Source: an uncultured Saprospiraceae bacterium (GTDB lineage: Bacteria; Bacteroidota; Bacteroidia; Chitinophagales; Saprospiraceae). From it: a stretch of 64,000 bases of DNA. Location of the stretch: the NCBI GenBank assembly GCA_937961455.1, contig CALGNN010000049.1, positions 1-64,000 of the forward strand, read 5' to 3'. Made by a program: the position numbers and the translations under genes. Under the pieces are notes generated by a model. It was given only the letters and a program-made list of their open reading frames with translations. It searched no databases and had not been told where the DNA came from. Positions 18,028 to 27,353 of the stretch are shown here, piece after piece. How positions within the stretch are numbered: position 1 is the first letter of the stretch; every line of letters starts with the position of its first letter.

Positions 18028-19416
18028 TTAAAATTTAGTGAATTTCCTTACCAATTGTTTTTGAGGACTTCGCATCCTTAAGTAGTAAAGACCACTGCCT
18101 AAGTTTTCTAATTGATTAAAGCTGAATTGATTCCGACCAGGTGTCATTTGCATTTGATAATTTTTAACTACCCGCCCTGTTTGGTCAATTAATTCGATGG
18201 TCAAATCTTCTGATTTCAAAGCATAAAATTCTAGGAAAAAAGCATCGTTAACTGGATTTGGATATAAAGTAACATTGCTTAAGTCTTCTGACAATTCTTC
18301 AAGATCAGTTGAGCAACCCTTGGTTCTGATTACCAAAGAAGGAGACCAGTCGCTGCTGTCAAATTTACAGATCGTTCTTACTTGAAACTCATAAGTAACG
18401 CAGGCTGTCAAAGTATTGAAATCAGCAAAAGTATCAAGTGTACTTGCTACTTCCCATTCATCGTCAGCTTGTTCTAATTCTTTATATTGATAATTGTAAC
18501 CGATACCATTTCCCGGATCTTCGAAAGCATCCCAAATTATAGATACCTGAGTCTGACTCAAGAATGTGGTATCCAAACCTGTTACATTAAAACACTCGCC
18601 AAGAAAATTAGCTAGATTAACACAGTAGTCTTCAACCTCACCATTGGTAAGCATGTCACAGGGTCCTTGTCCTTCAAAGTTGATTGCTGACCTGGTCGTG
18701 CTTACTCTCATTCTCGTCATACCTTCTACTATGGTATCAGGAACGGTAAAACTTGAATCTATTTGAATGTTTGCTTGTGCTTCTCCTTGATCAAAAACCA
18801 ACTCATTATCATCTTCAAAATCACCATCCATATTGTAATCAATCCAAATTTTAGAATAAGAATTTACATTGACAGGAGAACCAAACAATAAACTAAAATT
18901 ATAACTAGAACCTGCCAAAAGCTCTGTTGTATACGTGTTGGCAAAATTTTCATATCCTCCATTATCACCGCTTAAATTTTGGATGCTGGACATTCCAAAA
19001 CTATCAATATAAATTTGGTCCGTCATGTTGCCAAAGCTTTCGCAGTAATCCAGATCTAGACATTGCCCACAACCTTTCGTTGTAAAAAAGCTTGATGTTC
19101 CAAAACCAGAATCTGAAGCACTACAGTTTACCTTTACTTGAACCTCATAAGAAGCACATGCCATTAAATTGATAAAAGTATAAATTGTATCAGTAGTGTT
19201 ATCATCAATCCAATCTGTAGCTCCTTGCATTCTGTATCTGATATCATAAGAAACAGCATCATCAATAGGATCCCAATTCATGTTGGCAAAGTATTCAGAT
19301 TCATTGAATACATTTGGCTGATTAATTGTGTCACATTGACCTAATGAGATCTGATATGAAATTCCCACTATCAGTAGGCTTAATACAATTCTTAAACTTT
19401 TAATTTGGTTCAGCAT
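18028..19416 (-). CDS. Secreted Fn3-GEVED protein with T9SS sorting domain
   Basis: The 462-residue product has a signal peptide (about 1-26). It carries two fibronectin type III-like domains (about 32-115 and 275-370), each with an ACxxYEVQV or ACVTYEFQV strand, flanking a GEVED domain (about 150-268, with SKIWIDYNMDGDFEDDNELV and the name motif NGEVEDYCV). The last 80 residues are a T9SS type A sorting domain (VTLYPNPVNDAFFLEF ... GLYYLRMRS). It is expected to reach the cell surface. GEVED domains accompany adhesins and peptidases, but no catalytic domain is present, so an adhesion role is likely but unproven. Confidence 0.88.
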   Translation of the reverse strand: MLNQIKSLRIVLSLLIVGISYQISLGQCDTINQPNVFNESEYFANMNWDPIDDAVSYDIRYRMQGATDWIDDNTTDTIYTFINLMACASYEVQVKVNCSASDSGFGTSSFFTTKGCGQCLDLDYCESFGNMTDQIYIDSFGMSSIQNLSGDNGGYENFANTYTTELLAGSSYNFSLLFGSPVNVNSYSKIWIDYNMDGDFEDDNELVFDQGEAQANIQIDSSFTVPDTIVEGMTRMRVSTTRSAINFEGQGPCDMLTNGEVEDYCVNLANFLGECFNVTGLDTTFLSQTQVSIIWDAFEDPGNGIGYNYQYKELEQADDEWEVASTLDTFADFNTLTACVTYEFQVRTICKFDSSDWSPSLVIRTKGCSTDLEELSEDLSNVTLYPNPVNDAFFLEFYALKSEDLTIELIDQTGRVVKNYQMQMTPGRNQFSFNQLENLGSGLYYLRMRSPQKQLVRKFTKF

Positions 19417-19532
19417 AATTTCTTATTGGAATTTGCAATATAAAGATAAGAGTAATGAAGTTTGTACCTAATGTTAAAGACTTTATTTGACTTATTTTTT
19501 ACATAGTATTTACTGAAACGTAAGACAGCTTA

Positions 19533-20153
19533 CTAATGCATTCTGTCACCTCTTGCCTCTAGATTAAGCATCACTGTAGCTTCATATTCGAGATATTCTT
19601 TCCAACGCTTTTCGGCTAGTTCTTTACCTCCATAAAGTTTTGCTAAGTCAAGAAACATACGATAATGGCCAGCTTCAGATACCATAAAGTTGTGATAGAA
19701 TTCTTGTAAGCCTTCTTCTTTTAAGTGTATGGAAAGCAATCGAAATCGTTCTGCTGATCTAGCTTCAATTAAAGCATTGGTCAAAAGACGTTCGACAAGA
19801 CTTTGCTCTCTTGATCCTCCCTTTTGTTGAAATGCTAAAAGCTTATTTACGTAGACGTCTTTTCTTTGTCGCCCGAGTTTGAAACCTCTCTTCTTAATTT
19901 CTTGAAGCACTAAACGAAAATGTCCCCATTCTTCTGTGACCACTGGAGCAAGCTCTTCTACGAGTTCAATTCGTTCTGGATTTTGTTGGATTAAAGAGAT
20001 GCAAGAGGTAGCTGCTTTCTGCTCACAATATGCGTGATCTGTCAAAATAAGAGATAGATCTTTTTCGGCTAAATTTACCCACCTCGGGTCAGTTGGGAGT
20101 TGGAGGCCTAACTTGGTTATTTTTCTGTTGTCGTTTTCGAATTCTTGAGGCAT
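19533..20153 (-). CDS. miaE: tRNA-(ms2io6A37) hydroxylase MiaE-like
   Basis: MiaE hydroxylates the isopentenyl group of ms2i6A37 in tRNAs that read codons starting with U. The 206-residue protein shows the ferritin-like diiron pattern: Glu44 (DHAYCEQKAA), Glu75 with His78 (EEWGHF), Glu130 (IEARSAERF) and Glu160 with His163 (SEAGHYRMF). The core TDPRWVNLAEKDL matches the family start, so the first 15 residues are an extension. The only ATG is at 20153, inside the preceding gene's last 37 bases in another frame, suggesting coupled translation. miaA and miaB are not in the window. Confidence 0.9.
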   Translation of the reverse strand: MPQEFENDNRKITKLGLQLPTDPRWVNLAEKDLSLILTDHAYCEQKAATSCISLIQQNPERIELVEELAPVVTEEWGHFRLVLQEIKKRGFKLGRQRKDVYVNKLLAFQQKGGSREQSLVERLLTNALIEARSAERFRLLSIHLKEEGLQEFYHNFMVSEAGHYRMFLDLAKLYGGKELAEKRWKEYLEYEATVMLNLEARGDRMH

Positions 20154-21496
20154 GTCAGTTGATTAATAAAAAAGTCAATCTCATATATTTCATAATCTTC
20201 ATAGCCCGTACTCCAAATAACCCTTAATTCATCAAGTTCTGTCTTACTCAATAATTTTTCATTGGCAGCACTTATAATGTACAGACCATTGTAAACGGTA
20301 TTTCCAGAATATGGATCAATTTTTCCAATATCGCGATTTGAATTGTATAAAGTTATCGTATTGCCATTGATTAATTTAAGGCTGATTTGCGCATTATTTT
20401 CTAATACACCAAAATTGTTTCGCGCATTTGGAGAGGCAATGCTGAAAGTTAAATTCAAATAACTAAAACCTCCGAGTGAAGTGAGTGCTGCTTCGCAAAC
20501 GAGTAATTCTTGTCCCTTTAAAAATGGTCTTAATTTTTCATCCGTATAGCTGAATAAAAATTGTCTTTCGAGATCTATTCTTTTTTTCTGTGTGAAATCA
20601 TCAATTTTATGTGATTCAACTACACAATCAGAATGATGTACCACATTAATTTCATCAACCCATGGTAGTTTAAATAATGCCTTACTATTGCTGATTGAAC
20701 TGCCTCCTCCGAGACTATTTTGTGCATCAAATTTTTGTGTTTTTACCTGGGTTTTAATTTCTGTAGGTTTAGTCTTTGTTATTTTTTCTCCTTCAGCATT
20801 TCTATTTCTTTTGACTCTTGTTTTTGGGCTTTCTTCAAGTTCAGCAAGGTCCTTTACTTTTGGCCTTTTTTCTCTGGTTTCTGGCTGTGTTTTCTTAACC
20901 CTTGTCTTCTGTGTTCTAGTATTCTTAACTTTTTGTTCGTCTGTGTCAACTGAGGCAATATTTTCGAAATTACTAATAGGCAATCCTTTTTCAGCTTGAT
21001 AAGTCTGAAGTATTTCTTGGTACTTTTTAAATTTTGCAGCCGTATAATTAGGAACTAGTTCACTTATAAGACGGCTCATCTGTAGATAAGCTTTTAAAGA
21101 AGTTTTGGTTTTTGAATGATTATAGTTTTCGAGACGCAGTTTTCTTTTGAGCTGTTCTATTTTATCTGCATCTACAGTTTCTCGGATCGATTTTTCTAGA
21201 TTAAATCTATTTAAATTAATAGCCCGAGCTTCTTGAGTTTTTAAGTGAACTTCTGCTTGAACCAATTTTTGAAGACTTAATAAGTCCTCAAGCCCTTGCG
21301 CTTTTATGCCTTCATTATCTTGAAGTTGAGTGGCAAAAGTGTTTTTGTCAGCGTCTGTAAAATATCTCCACGAGCCATCATTAAACTGAATGATCGTATC
21401 TCCCTTTTCATTAATTTTTAAATCTTGTCCATAGCTTAGCTGTGGAAGGCTGAAAAAAGAAAATGTAATCAAACAAAAAACTAAATACTTATACAT
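20117..21496 (-). CDS. Exported coiled-coil protein of unknown function
   Basis: The 459-residue product has a signal peptide ending SYGQ (about residue 24) and then a short region (GDTIIQFNDGSWRYFTD) seen in many Bacteroidota periplasmic proteins. A helical, probably coiled-coil segment spans about 60-170. A very basic Thr/Lys-rich linker covers about 190-255, and a C-terminal beta-rich domain about 270-450. I do not recognise the C-terminal domain. Its last 37 bases overlap miaE in another frame, although the two products should act in different compartments, so the link may be only positional. Confidence 0.6.
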   Translation of the reverse strand: MYKYLVFCLITFSFFSLPQLSYGQDLKINEKGDTIIQFNDGSWRYFTDADKNTFATQLQDNEGIKAQGLEDLLSLQKLVQAEVHLKTQEARAINLNRFNLEKSIRETVDADKIEQLKRKLRLENYNHSKTKTSLKAYLQMSRLISELVPNYTAAKFKKYQEILQTYQAEKGLPISNFENIASVDTDEQKVKNTRTQKTRVKKTQPETREKRPKVKDLAELEESPKTRVKRNRNAEGEKITKTKPTEIKTQVKTQKFDAQNSLGGGSSISNSKALFKLPWVDEINVVHHSDCVVESHKIDDFTQKKRIDLERQFLFSYTDEKLRPFLKGQELLVCEAALTSLGGFSYLNLTFSIASPNARNNFGVLENNAQISLKLINGNTITLYNSNRDIGKIDPYSGNTVYNGLYIISAANEKLLSKTELDELRVIWSTGYEDYEIYEIDFFINQLTCLKNSKTTTEK

Positions 21497-21608
21497 ATAT
21501 CATATTCGATTAAAAATGAACCGATTGATTTATTTGGATTGTAAAAATAGTAAAATATCAGGTGGGATTTTTTGTGTATTTTGAGTTTATAAGCATAACG
21601 AAGATAAT

Positions 21609-23759
21609 ATGAAAAACATTTCCAGCGCAATTCTTATTGTTTTGTTAACAATGACTTTAATTTCTTGTGAAATGGACTCAAGTAAAAAATTAGAAATAGC
21701 CAATCAGGAAGTTAGTTATCCTGAAACCAGAAAGGATACGAGCATCGTCGAAGACTATCACGGGACAGCTATTGCTGATCCATACAGATGGCTTGAAGAT
21801 GACCATTCAGAAGAGACCAAAGAATGGGTAAAAGCGCAAAATGAAGTGACTAATAAATTCCTAGATCATATTCCATTTAGAAATGATATTAAAGAAAGAC
21901 TGACTGGTCTGTGGAATTATGAAAAGTACAGCAGTCCATTCAAACGAGGAGATAAATATTATTTTTTCAAAAATGATGGCTTGCAAAATCAAAGTGTGAT
22001 GTATGCTTTGGATGAACTCAACGGAGAGCCAAGCTTAGTATTAGATCCTAATAAGTTATCAGATGATGGAACAAGTTCTCTTGGTTCAATCAGTTTTAAT
22101 CACGATGGTCGCTACCTCGCCTATCAAGTATCAGAAGGTGGTTCTGACTGGAGAAAGGTCAAAATTAAAGACTTAAAGACAGGAAAACACCTTGAAGAAG
22201 AATTGGATTGGTTGAAATTTACCGGTATGAGTTGGGCAGGAGATGGTTTCTTCTATAGCAGATATCCAGAGCCAAAAAATGATGCAGGTGAGTTAACCCA
22301 GAAGAATGAATTCCATAAGGTCTATTATCATAGATTGGGTGAGCCACAATCAAAGGATAAAGTTGTTATTGAAAATCCAGATAAGGCTAATATTAATTTT
22401 TATGCGCAGACCACAGATGATGAAAGATTTTTAATTGTAGCGGAAGCAGAATCTACGAGTGGGAATGGATTGAAAGTAAAAGATTTAGGTAAAAATAATG
22501 CACCTTTTATAAGTATTAGTGAAGGCTTTGATAATGATTTTAATGTCATCGATAATGTAGGAGACAAGCTATTAATCATGACTAATAAGGGAGCATCTAA
22601 TTATAAAATTGTAAGAGTAGATATTAATAAACCTAATGAAAACAATTGGGAAGACTTTATTCCTGAAGCAGATGAGCGTCTTCGATCTGCTCAATTGATT
22701 GGTGATAAGCTCTTAGTAAGCTACATCAAGGATGCCAAAAGTCTTGTAAAAGTATATGATCATAACGGTACTTTTTTAAATAATCTAGAGCTTCCAGGGA
22801 TTGGGACGGTTTCAGGATTTTCAGGCAAGAAGGATGAGAACATTGCGTTTTATTCATTCAGCTCATTTACAAGTCCCTCAAGTATCTATAAATTAGATAC
22901 CCATACGGGGAAGTCAGAATTATTTAGAAAGCCAGCTATGGATTTCGATGCGGACAAATATGAATCAAAACAAGTGTTTTTTGAAAGCTATGATGGAACT
23001 AAGGTCCCTATGTTTTTAACTTATAAAAAGGGATTAAAATTAGATGGACTAAGACCTACATTGTTATATGGATATGGTGGGTTTGATATTAGTATACTTC
23101 CTTCCTTTAGCTTAACTAAAACGATTCTTTTAGAGAATGATGGAATTTATGCTGTGGTAAATTTGAGAGGCGGGGGAGAGTACGGATCAGAGTGGCACAA
23201 GGCGGGAACCAAAGAAAGAAAACAAAATGTCTTTGATGATTTTCAATCAGCAGCGGAATACTTAATCGATAACAATTATACCTCAAGTGAAAAATTAGCT
23301 ATTGAAGGTGGTTCGAATGGTGGTCTATTAGTTGGAGCATGTATGACACAGCGTCCAGATTTATATAAGGTTGCCTTTCCCAGAGTTGGAGTTTTAGATA
23401 TGCTGCGCTATCACAAATTTACCATTGGCAGAGCGTGGGCTACTGATTATGGGACTAGTGAGTCTCCAGAAGATTTTGAATATCTAATTAAATATTCCCC
23501 TTTGCATAATGTCAAGGAGCAAGCTTATCCAGCAACCATGGTGATGACTGCAGATCATGATGATCGAGTGGTACCAGCTCATTCATTTAAATACATTTCA
23601 GAACTGCAGTCTAAGGAAAACGGTGAGTCTCCAAGCTTAATAAGAATTGAAACAGATGCAGGTCATGGAGCAGGCAAACCAACAGATAAACAGATTCAAG
23701 AAGCCACCGATATGATCAGTTTTATGTTTTTTCAAATGGGAGAAGAAATTAAATATTAA
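21609..23759 (+). CDS. Prolyl oligopeptidase family S9A, lipoprotein
   Basis: Prolyl oligopeptidases cleave short peptides after proline. The 716-residue protein has a lipobox (TLISC, Cys near 20), the N-terminal signature DPYRWLEDDHSEETKEWV, a seven-bladed beta-propeller (about 90-440) and the alpha/beta hydrolase domain. The catalytic triad is visible: Ser569 in GGSNGG, an Asp in DHDDRV (about 651) and His686 in DAGHGAGKP. The usual RGGGEYG motif precedes the Ser. Lipid anchoring suggests action in the periplasm or at the outer membrane. It stands alone between the unknown coiled-coil gene and a GNAT gene. Confidence 0.95.
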   Translation: MKNISSAILIVLLTMTLISCEMDSSKKLEIANQEVSYPETRKDTSIVEDYHGTAIADPYRWLEDDHSEETKEWVKAQNEVTNKFLDHIPFRNDIKERLTGLWNYEKYSSPFKRGDKYYFFKNDGLQNQSVMYALDELNGEPSLVLDPNKLSDDGTSSLGSISFNHDGRYLAYQVSEGGSDWRKVKIKDLKTGKHLEEELDWLKFTGMSWAGDGFFYSRYPEPKNDAGELTQKNEFHKVYYHRLGEPQSKDKVVIENPDKANINFYAQTTDDERFLIVAEAESTSGNGLKVKDLGKNNAPFISISEGFDNDFNVIDNVGDKLLIMTNKGASNYKIVRVDINKPNENNWEDFIPEADERLRSAQLIGDKLLVSYIKDAKSLVKVYDHNGTFLNNLELPGIGTVSGFSGKKDENIAFYSFSSFTSPSSIYKLDTHTGKSELFRKPAMDFDADKYESKQVFFESYDGTKVPMFLTYKKGLKLDGLRPTLLYGYGGFDISILPSFSLTKTILLENDGIYAVVNLRGGGEYGSEWHKAGTKERKQNVFDDFQSAAEYLIDNNYTSSEKLAIEGGSNGGLLVGACMTQRPDLYKVAFPRVGVLDMLRYHKFTIGRAWATDYGTSESPEDFEYLIKYSPLHNVKEQAYPATMVMTADHDDRVVPAHSFKYISELQSKENGESPSLIRIETDAGHGAGKPTDKQIQEATDMISFMFFQMGEEIKY

Positions 23760-23839
23760 AATAAATACTAAATCCCTAAACCTTCTGGTTACTTATCTAA
23801 TTTATTACGTCAAAGTATATATAATAATTTGATATTTAT

Positions 23840-24391
23840 ATGAGTCCAGAAATTGCAACACAAACTCAATTTTACTTAATTCCAGAAATGGAGTTAAGCA
23901 CCAAAGATGAACAGGAGTTAACTCAGCTGTTGCAAGATTTATTTATCGGATTTCCACAAAGAAGCCAGTTTGTTCAAGTTCCTCATTTTAGAGTCTTAGC
24001 TAAAATTAAGGGGCAAATTGTTGGGCATATTTCCGTGACACAAAGATTGGTAAGACAAAATGAAAATGTGATCAAGATATTTTTTATCTCTGATGTTTGT
24101 GTTAAAGAAGACTACATGGGCTTGGGGCTCGCAAGCAAATTACTATCCATGGTGGCAGACAAAGCCAAGAAGATTAACATTCCATTCCTCTTTGCTGTTG
24201 CTCCTGATAAGTCATTATACCTTAAAAATGATTTTAAGGAGATTAAAAATAATGGCAATTGGTTGATGATTCGTGAATCAAATTCTATCGGATTAATGAG
24301 AAGTCCCTTACCTTCACACTTTATGGTGGCTCAGCTGGGTAAAGAAAAGCTCAATGAGGCTGCTATCGATTTTTTAGGTCCTTTAATTTAA
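23840..24391 (+). CDS. GNAT family N-acetyltransferase
   Basis: The 183-residue protein has a GNAT fold: a central strand (IKIFFISDVCVKEDYMGLG), the acetyl-CoA-binding turn of Q/RxxGxG type (YMGLGLASKLL, about 94-104) and the following helix and strand. It acetylates an amino group on an unknown substrate. There is no signal peptide. The gene ends 13 bases before the M20 peptidase gene, so a shared transcript is likely. The C-terminal 40 residues are not typical for the fold. Confidence 0.75.
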   Translation: MSPEIATQTQFYLIPEMELSTKDEQELTQLLQDLFIGFPQRSQFVQVPHFRVLAKIKGQIVGHISVTQRLVRQNENVIKIFFISDVCVKEDYMGLGLASKLLSMVADKAKKINIPFLFAVAPDKSLYLKNDFKEIKNNGNWLMIRESNSIGLMRSPLPSHFMVAQLGKEKLNEAAIDFLGPLI

Positions 24392-24404
24392 GATCATTTA
24401 CAAT

Positions 24405-25775
24405 ATGGAAACAGTTCAAAATTTTATTGCTTCGAATAAGGAGCGATTTTTAAATGAATTAATGGAATTATTGAGGATTCCATCAATTAGTGCGGATTCA
24501 GCTTATGCGGGTGATGTAAGGAAAATGGCAGAAGCCCTTGAAAAAAGTTTAACAAGCATCGGAGTTGATAATGTCAAGATATTTGAAACTCCTGGCCATC
24601 CAATTGTATACGGCGAGAAAATAGTAGATGAAAATCTACCTACGGTTTTAGTTTATGGACACTACGATGTTCAGCCTCCCGATCCACTTGAGTTGTGGGA
24701 TTCCCCACCTTTTGAGCCAGTGATAAAGAATGAAAAAATATATGCCAGAGGTGCTTGTGATGATAAAGGGCAAATGTATATGCATGTGAAAGCCGTAGAA
24801 GCGATGTTGGCGGAAAATGCACTTGCTTGTAATGTTAAGTTTTTAATAGAAGGAGAGGAAGAAGTGGGATCTGTCAATCTAGAAAACTTTTGTGTAGAAC
24901 AAAAATCCTTATTGGAATGTGATGTGATTCTTATTTCTGATACTTCTATCATTGCGAATGATACTCCGTCTGTGACTGTAGGCCTAAGAGGCTTATCTTA
25001 TATTGAAGTTGAGGTGACAGGTGCATCTAAAGATTTGCACAGTGGGACTTTTGGTGGAGCGGTAGCCAATCCGATCAATGAACTATCTAAAATGATCGCA
25101 TCGCTCAAGGATGAAAATAATAGCATAACCATTCCTGGTTTTTATGATGATGTTATTGTATTAACTGAATCAGAAAGAGCCGCTTTGAATGAAGCTCCCT
25201 TTGATTTGGATGCCTATAAAAATGAATTAAAAATCGAAGATGTGGAAGGGGAGAAAGGATATACTACCATAGAGCGTGCTTCTATTAGGCCTACCTTGGA
25301 TGTCAACGGAATGTGGGGCGGATATATCGGTGAAGGAGCAAAGACGGTGTTGCCTTCGAAGGCTTTTGCAAAAATATCTATGCGACTGGTTCCGAATCAA
25401 GATCCTGATAAAATCACCAAAATGTTTACGGATCACTTCAATGCAATTGCACCAAAGTCCGTTACAGTTAAAGTCACTCCTCACCATGGTGGTCCTCCGT
25501 ACGTGACGCCGACAAATACCATAGAATACCAAGCTGCCGAAAAAGCTTATGAAGCAGGATTTGGGAAAAAACCCATTCCAGCAAGAGCGGGAGGAAGCAT
25601 CCCCATTGTAAGCATATTTGAAAATGTATTAGGAGTCAAAACAGTCCTAATGGGCTTTGGGCTCAATACAGATGATATTCACTCTCCTAATGAGCATTAT
25701 GGTTTGTTTAACTACTACAAAGGCATAGAGACGATTCCGTACTTTTATCAATTTTATGCAGAAATGAAAAACTAA
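24405..25775 (+). CDS. M20 family dipeptidase
   Basis: The 456-residue enzyme belongs to the CNDP-like M20 metallopeptidases, which hydrolyse dipeptides with two metal ions. Visible motifs are [15 protein letters not shown] (with His86 and Asp88), [14 protein letters not shown] with its bridging Asp, GEEEVGS with the general base Glu and metal Glu, and DLHSGTFGG in the dimerisation lid domain. A late His in [11 protein letters not shown] completes the site. No signal peptide is seen, so it is cytoplasmic. The stop is one base before the TTG start of trmD. Confidence 0.93.
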   Translation: METVQNFIASNKERFLNELMELLRIPSISADSAYAGDVRKMAEALEKSLTSIGVDNVKIFETPGHPIVYGEKIVDENLPTVLVYGHYDVQPPDPLELWDSPPFEPVIKNEKIYARGACDDKGQMYMHVKAVEAMLAENALACNVKFLIEGEEEVGSVNLENFCVEQKSLLECDVILISDTSIIANDTPSVTVGLRGLSYIEVEVTGASKDLHSGTFGGAVANPINELSKMIASLKDENNSITIPGFYDDVIVLTESERAALNEAPFDLDAYKNELKIEDVEGEKGYTTIERASIRPTLDVNGMWGGYIGEGAKTVLPSKAFAKISMRLVPNQDPDKITKMFTDHFNAIAPKSVTVKVTPHHGGPPYVTPTNTIEYQAAEKAYEAGFGKKPIPARAGGSIPIVSIFENVLGVKTVLMGFGLNTDDIHSPNEHYGLFNYYKGIETIPYFYQFYAEMKN

Positions 25776-25776
25776 A

Positions 25777-26460
25777 TTGATACATTTTGATATCATATCA
25801 GCTGTTCCAGCATTATTAGAGAGTCCCTTTGCACACTCCATTCTTAAGCGCGCTGTGGACCGCAAATTATTGGAAATCCATGTACACGATTTAAGGGCAT
25901 TTGGGAAAGGCAAGCATCGACAAATTGATGATTATGCTTTTGGCGGAGGTGCTGGGATGGTCATGATGATTGAACCCATCGAAAAATGTATTAATGCAAT
26001 AAAAGAAATCAGGAAGCCAGATGAAATCATTTACTTGAGCCCAGACGGTGAGCAGTTTGATCAGAAAATGGCCAATGACCTAAGCTTGAAAAAAAACATC
26101 ATATTACTTTGTGGTCACTATAAAGGTATTGACGAAAGAATTCGTGAACATATCATTACACGTGAAATTTCTATTGGGGATTTTGTCTTGTCTGGAGGCG
26201 AATTACCAGCAGCTGTAATCGTCGATGCAGTTGCCAGAATTTTACCAGGAGCTTTAAATGATGAATCTTCCGCTCTTTCTGATTCCTTTCAAGATAAGCT
26301 TGTTGCTCCTCCAGTATACACGAGACCTGCAGAATACAATTGTTGGAAAGTACCTGATATTTTACGCTCGGGAAATGATGGTGCCATTGAAGCTTGGAAA
26401 GAAAAAGAAGCGATCAAAAGAACCCAATTGAGGAGGCCTAATTTATTAGAAGAAGAATAG
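25777..26460 (+). CDS. trmD: tRNA (guanine37-N1)-methyltransferase TrmD
   Basis: TrmD methylates N1 of G37 next to the anticodon, preventing +1 frameshifts. The 227-residue protein carries the trefoil-knot SAM site: [13 protein letters not shown], then [14 protein letters not shown]. It starts with TTG at 25777, since the usual TrmD N-terminus ([13 protein letters not shown]) begins three residues in and no ATG is available upstream. It follows the M20 gene after one base. rpsP, rimM and rplS, often linked to trmD, are absent. Confidence 0.96.
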   Translation: MIHFDIISAVPALLESPFAHSILKRAVDRKLLEIHVHDLRAFGKGKHRQIDDYAFGGGAGMVMMIEPIEKCINAIKEIRKPDEIIYLSPDGEQFDQKMANDLSLKKNIILLCGHYKGIDERIREHIITREISIGDFVLSGGELPAAVIVDAVARILPGALNDESSALSDSFQDKLVAPPVYTRPAEYNCWKVPDILRSGNDGAIEAWKEKEAIKRTQLRRPNLLEEE

Positions 26461-26474
26461 TCAACTGCCAGTTC

Positions 26475-27353
26475 TTATAGTAGATAGTTAATCGCAGTGA
26501 TTAAAAATGCTAGCTTCAAAATCATGGTCCCATCCAGCATTCCTGAAAAGAAATAATCATGAAAATCTTTATACTTCATTCTTAACAAGATCATGATTAA
26601 GGTATAAAATAAGGTCATAGAAATACAGCTTGTGAGGCTTTGGAGCTCAAATAAATAAGACATAATAATCATTACGGCTGACCCTAGAGCAAATGCTTGA
26701 GACAATCTTTTAGATGCTTCAAGACCAAATGTAGCTGGAATGGTTTTAACTTGATTTTCTCTATCCACATCTAAATCTCTAATATCAAACGGAAGGGTGA
26801 TTGCCATAAAATAGAATACCTGTTCTGCCGCCAGGAGACTTGATTTTAAGGATAATTGATCTCCATGGAAATACACTGGCACCACCACCGTGATGTGTGC
26901 CCATACAAGCGCAATTAGAAATATCTTAATGTAGTGTAAATCTCTTAATCTTCTCTTGCCGGGAAATATGGGTAGTGAATAAGCAGCTGCAATTATAATG
27001 GGTGCCATGAGTATCAGTTGAATTTTGAAATTCAATTGAAAGAACAGCCAGCAACAAGCAATAAATGAAATAAAGGTGTAAACAATGATATGATTTTTAA
27101 AAGTGTTGATGACTAAAAATCGACCTTGATTTGCAAATTTTTTAGACTTAGAAATACCGACTAATCTATGGGTGCCATAAAGCAAGACCGTAGCCGAAAA
27201 AACGAATGAAGAATACACATTCAAAGTGGGGTCGTAGTCCATCCATAATTCTGTATGAAAGACCAAACACAAAGCACCTAAGCCAATCAATAAACTGCTA
27301 TATAGAATAAAGTTTACAAGAGGGTAGAGGAAGGCTTCATGAAATTTTTTCAA
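26475..27353 (-). CDS. UbiA-like prenyltransferase homologue with degenerate first motif
   Basis: The 292-residue protein has about eight membrane helices and resembles UbiA-type prenyltransferases, which attach polyprenyl chains to aromatic acceptors. The second Asp-rich motif is intact (LPFDIRDLDVDRENQVKTIP, about 191-210). The first, normally NDxxDxxxD, reads LLYGTHRLVGI and lacks all its Asp residues, so classical Mg-diphosphate binding at that site is doubtful. It starts with TTG at 27353, overlapping the stop of the M42 gene, and is convergent with trmD. The product cannot be assigned. Confidence 0.7.
   Translation of the reverse strand: MKKFHEAFLYPLVNFILYSSLLIGLGALCLVFHTELWMDYDPTLNVYSSFVFSATVLLYGTHRLVGISKSKKFANQGRFLVINTFKNHIIVYTFISFIACCWLFFQLNFKIQLILMAPIIIAAAYSLPIFPGKRRLRDLHYIKIFLIALVWAHITVVVPVYFHGDQLSLKSSLLAAEQVFYFMAITLPFDIRDLDVDRENQVKTIPATFGLEASKRLSQAFALGSAVMIIMSYLFELQSLTSCISMTLFYTLIMILLRMKYKDFHDYFFSGMLDGTMILKLAFLITAINYLL

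Noticed and set aside
20688-20999. Open frame antisense to the exported coiled-coil protein
   Set aside because: The product is low-complexity Phe, Ser and Leu, the reverse complement of the Lys/Thr-rich linker, and has no independent support.
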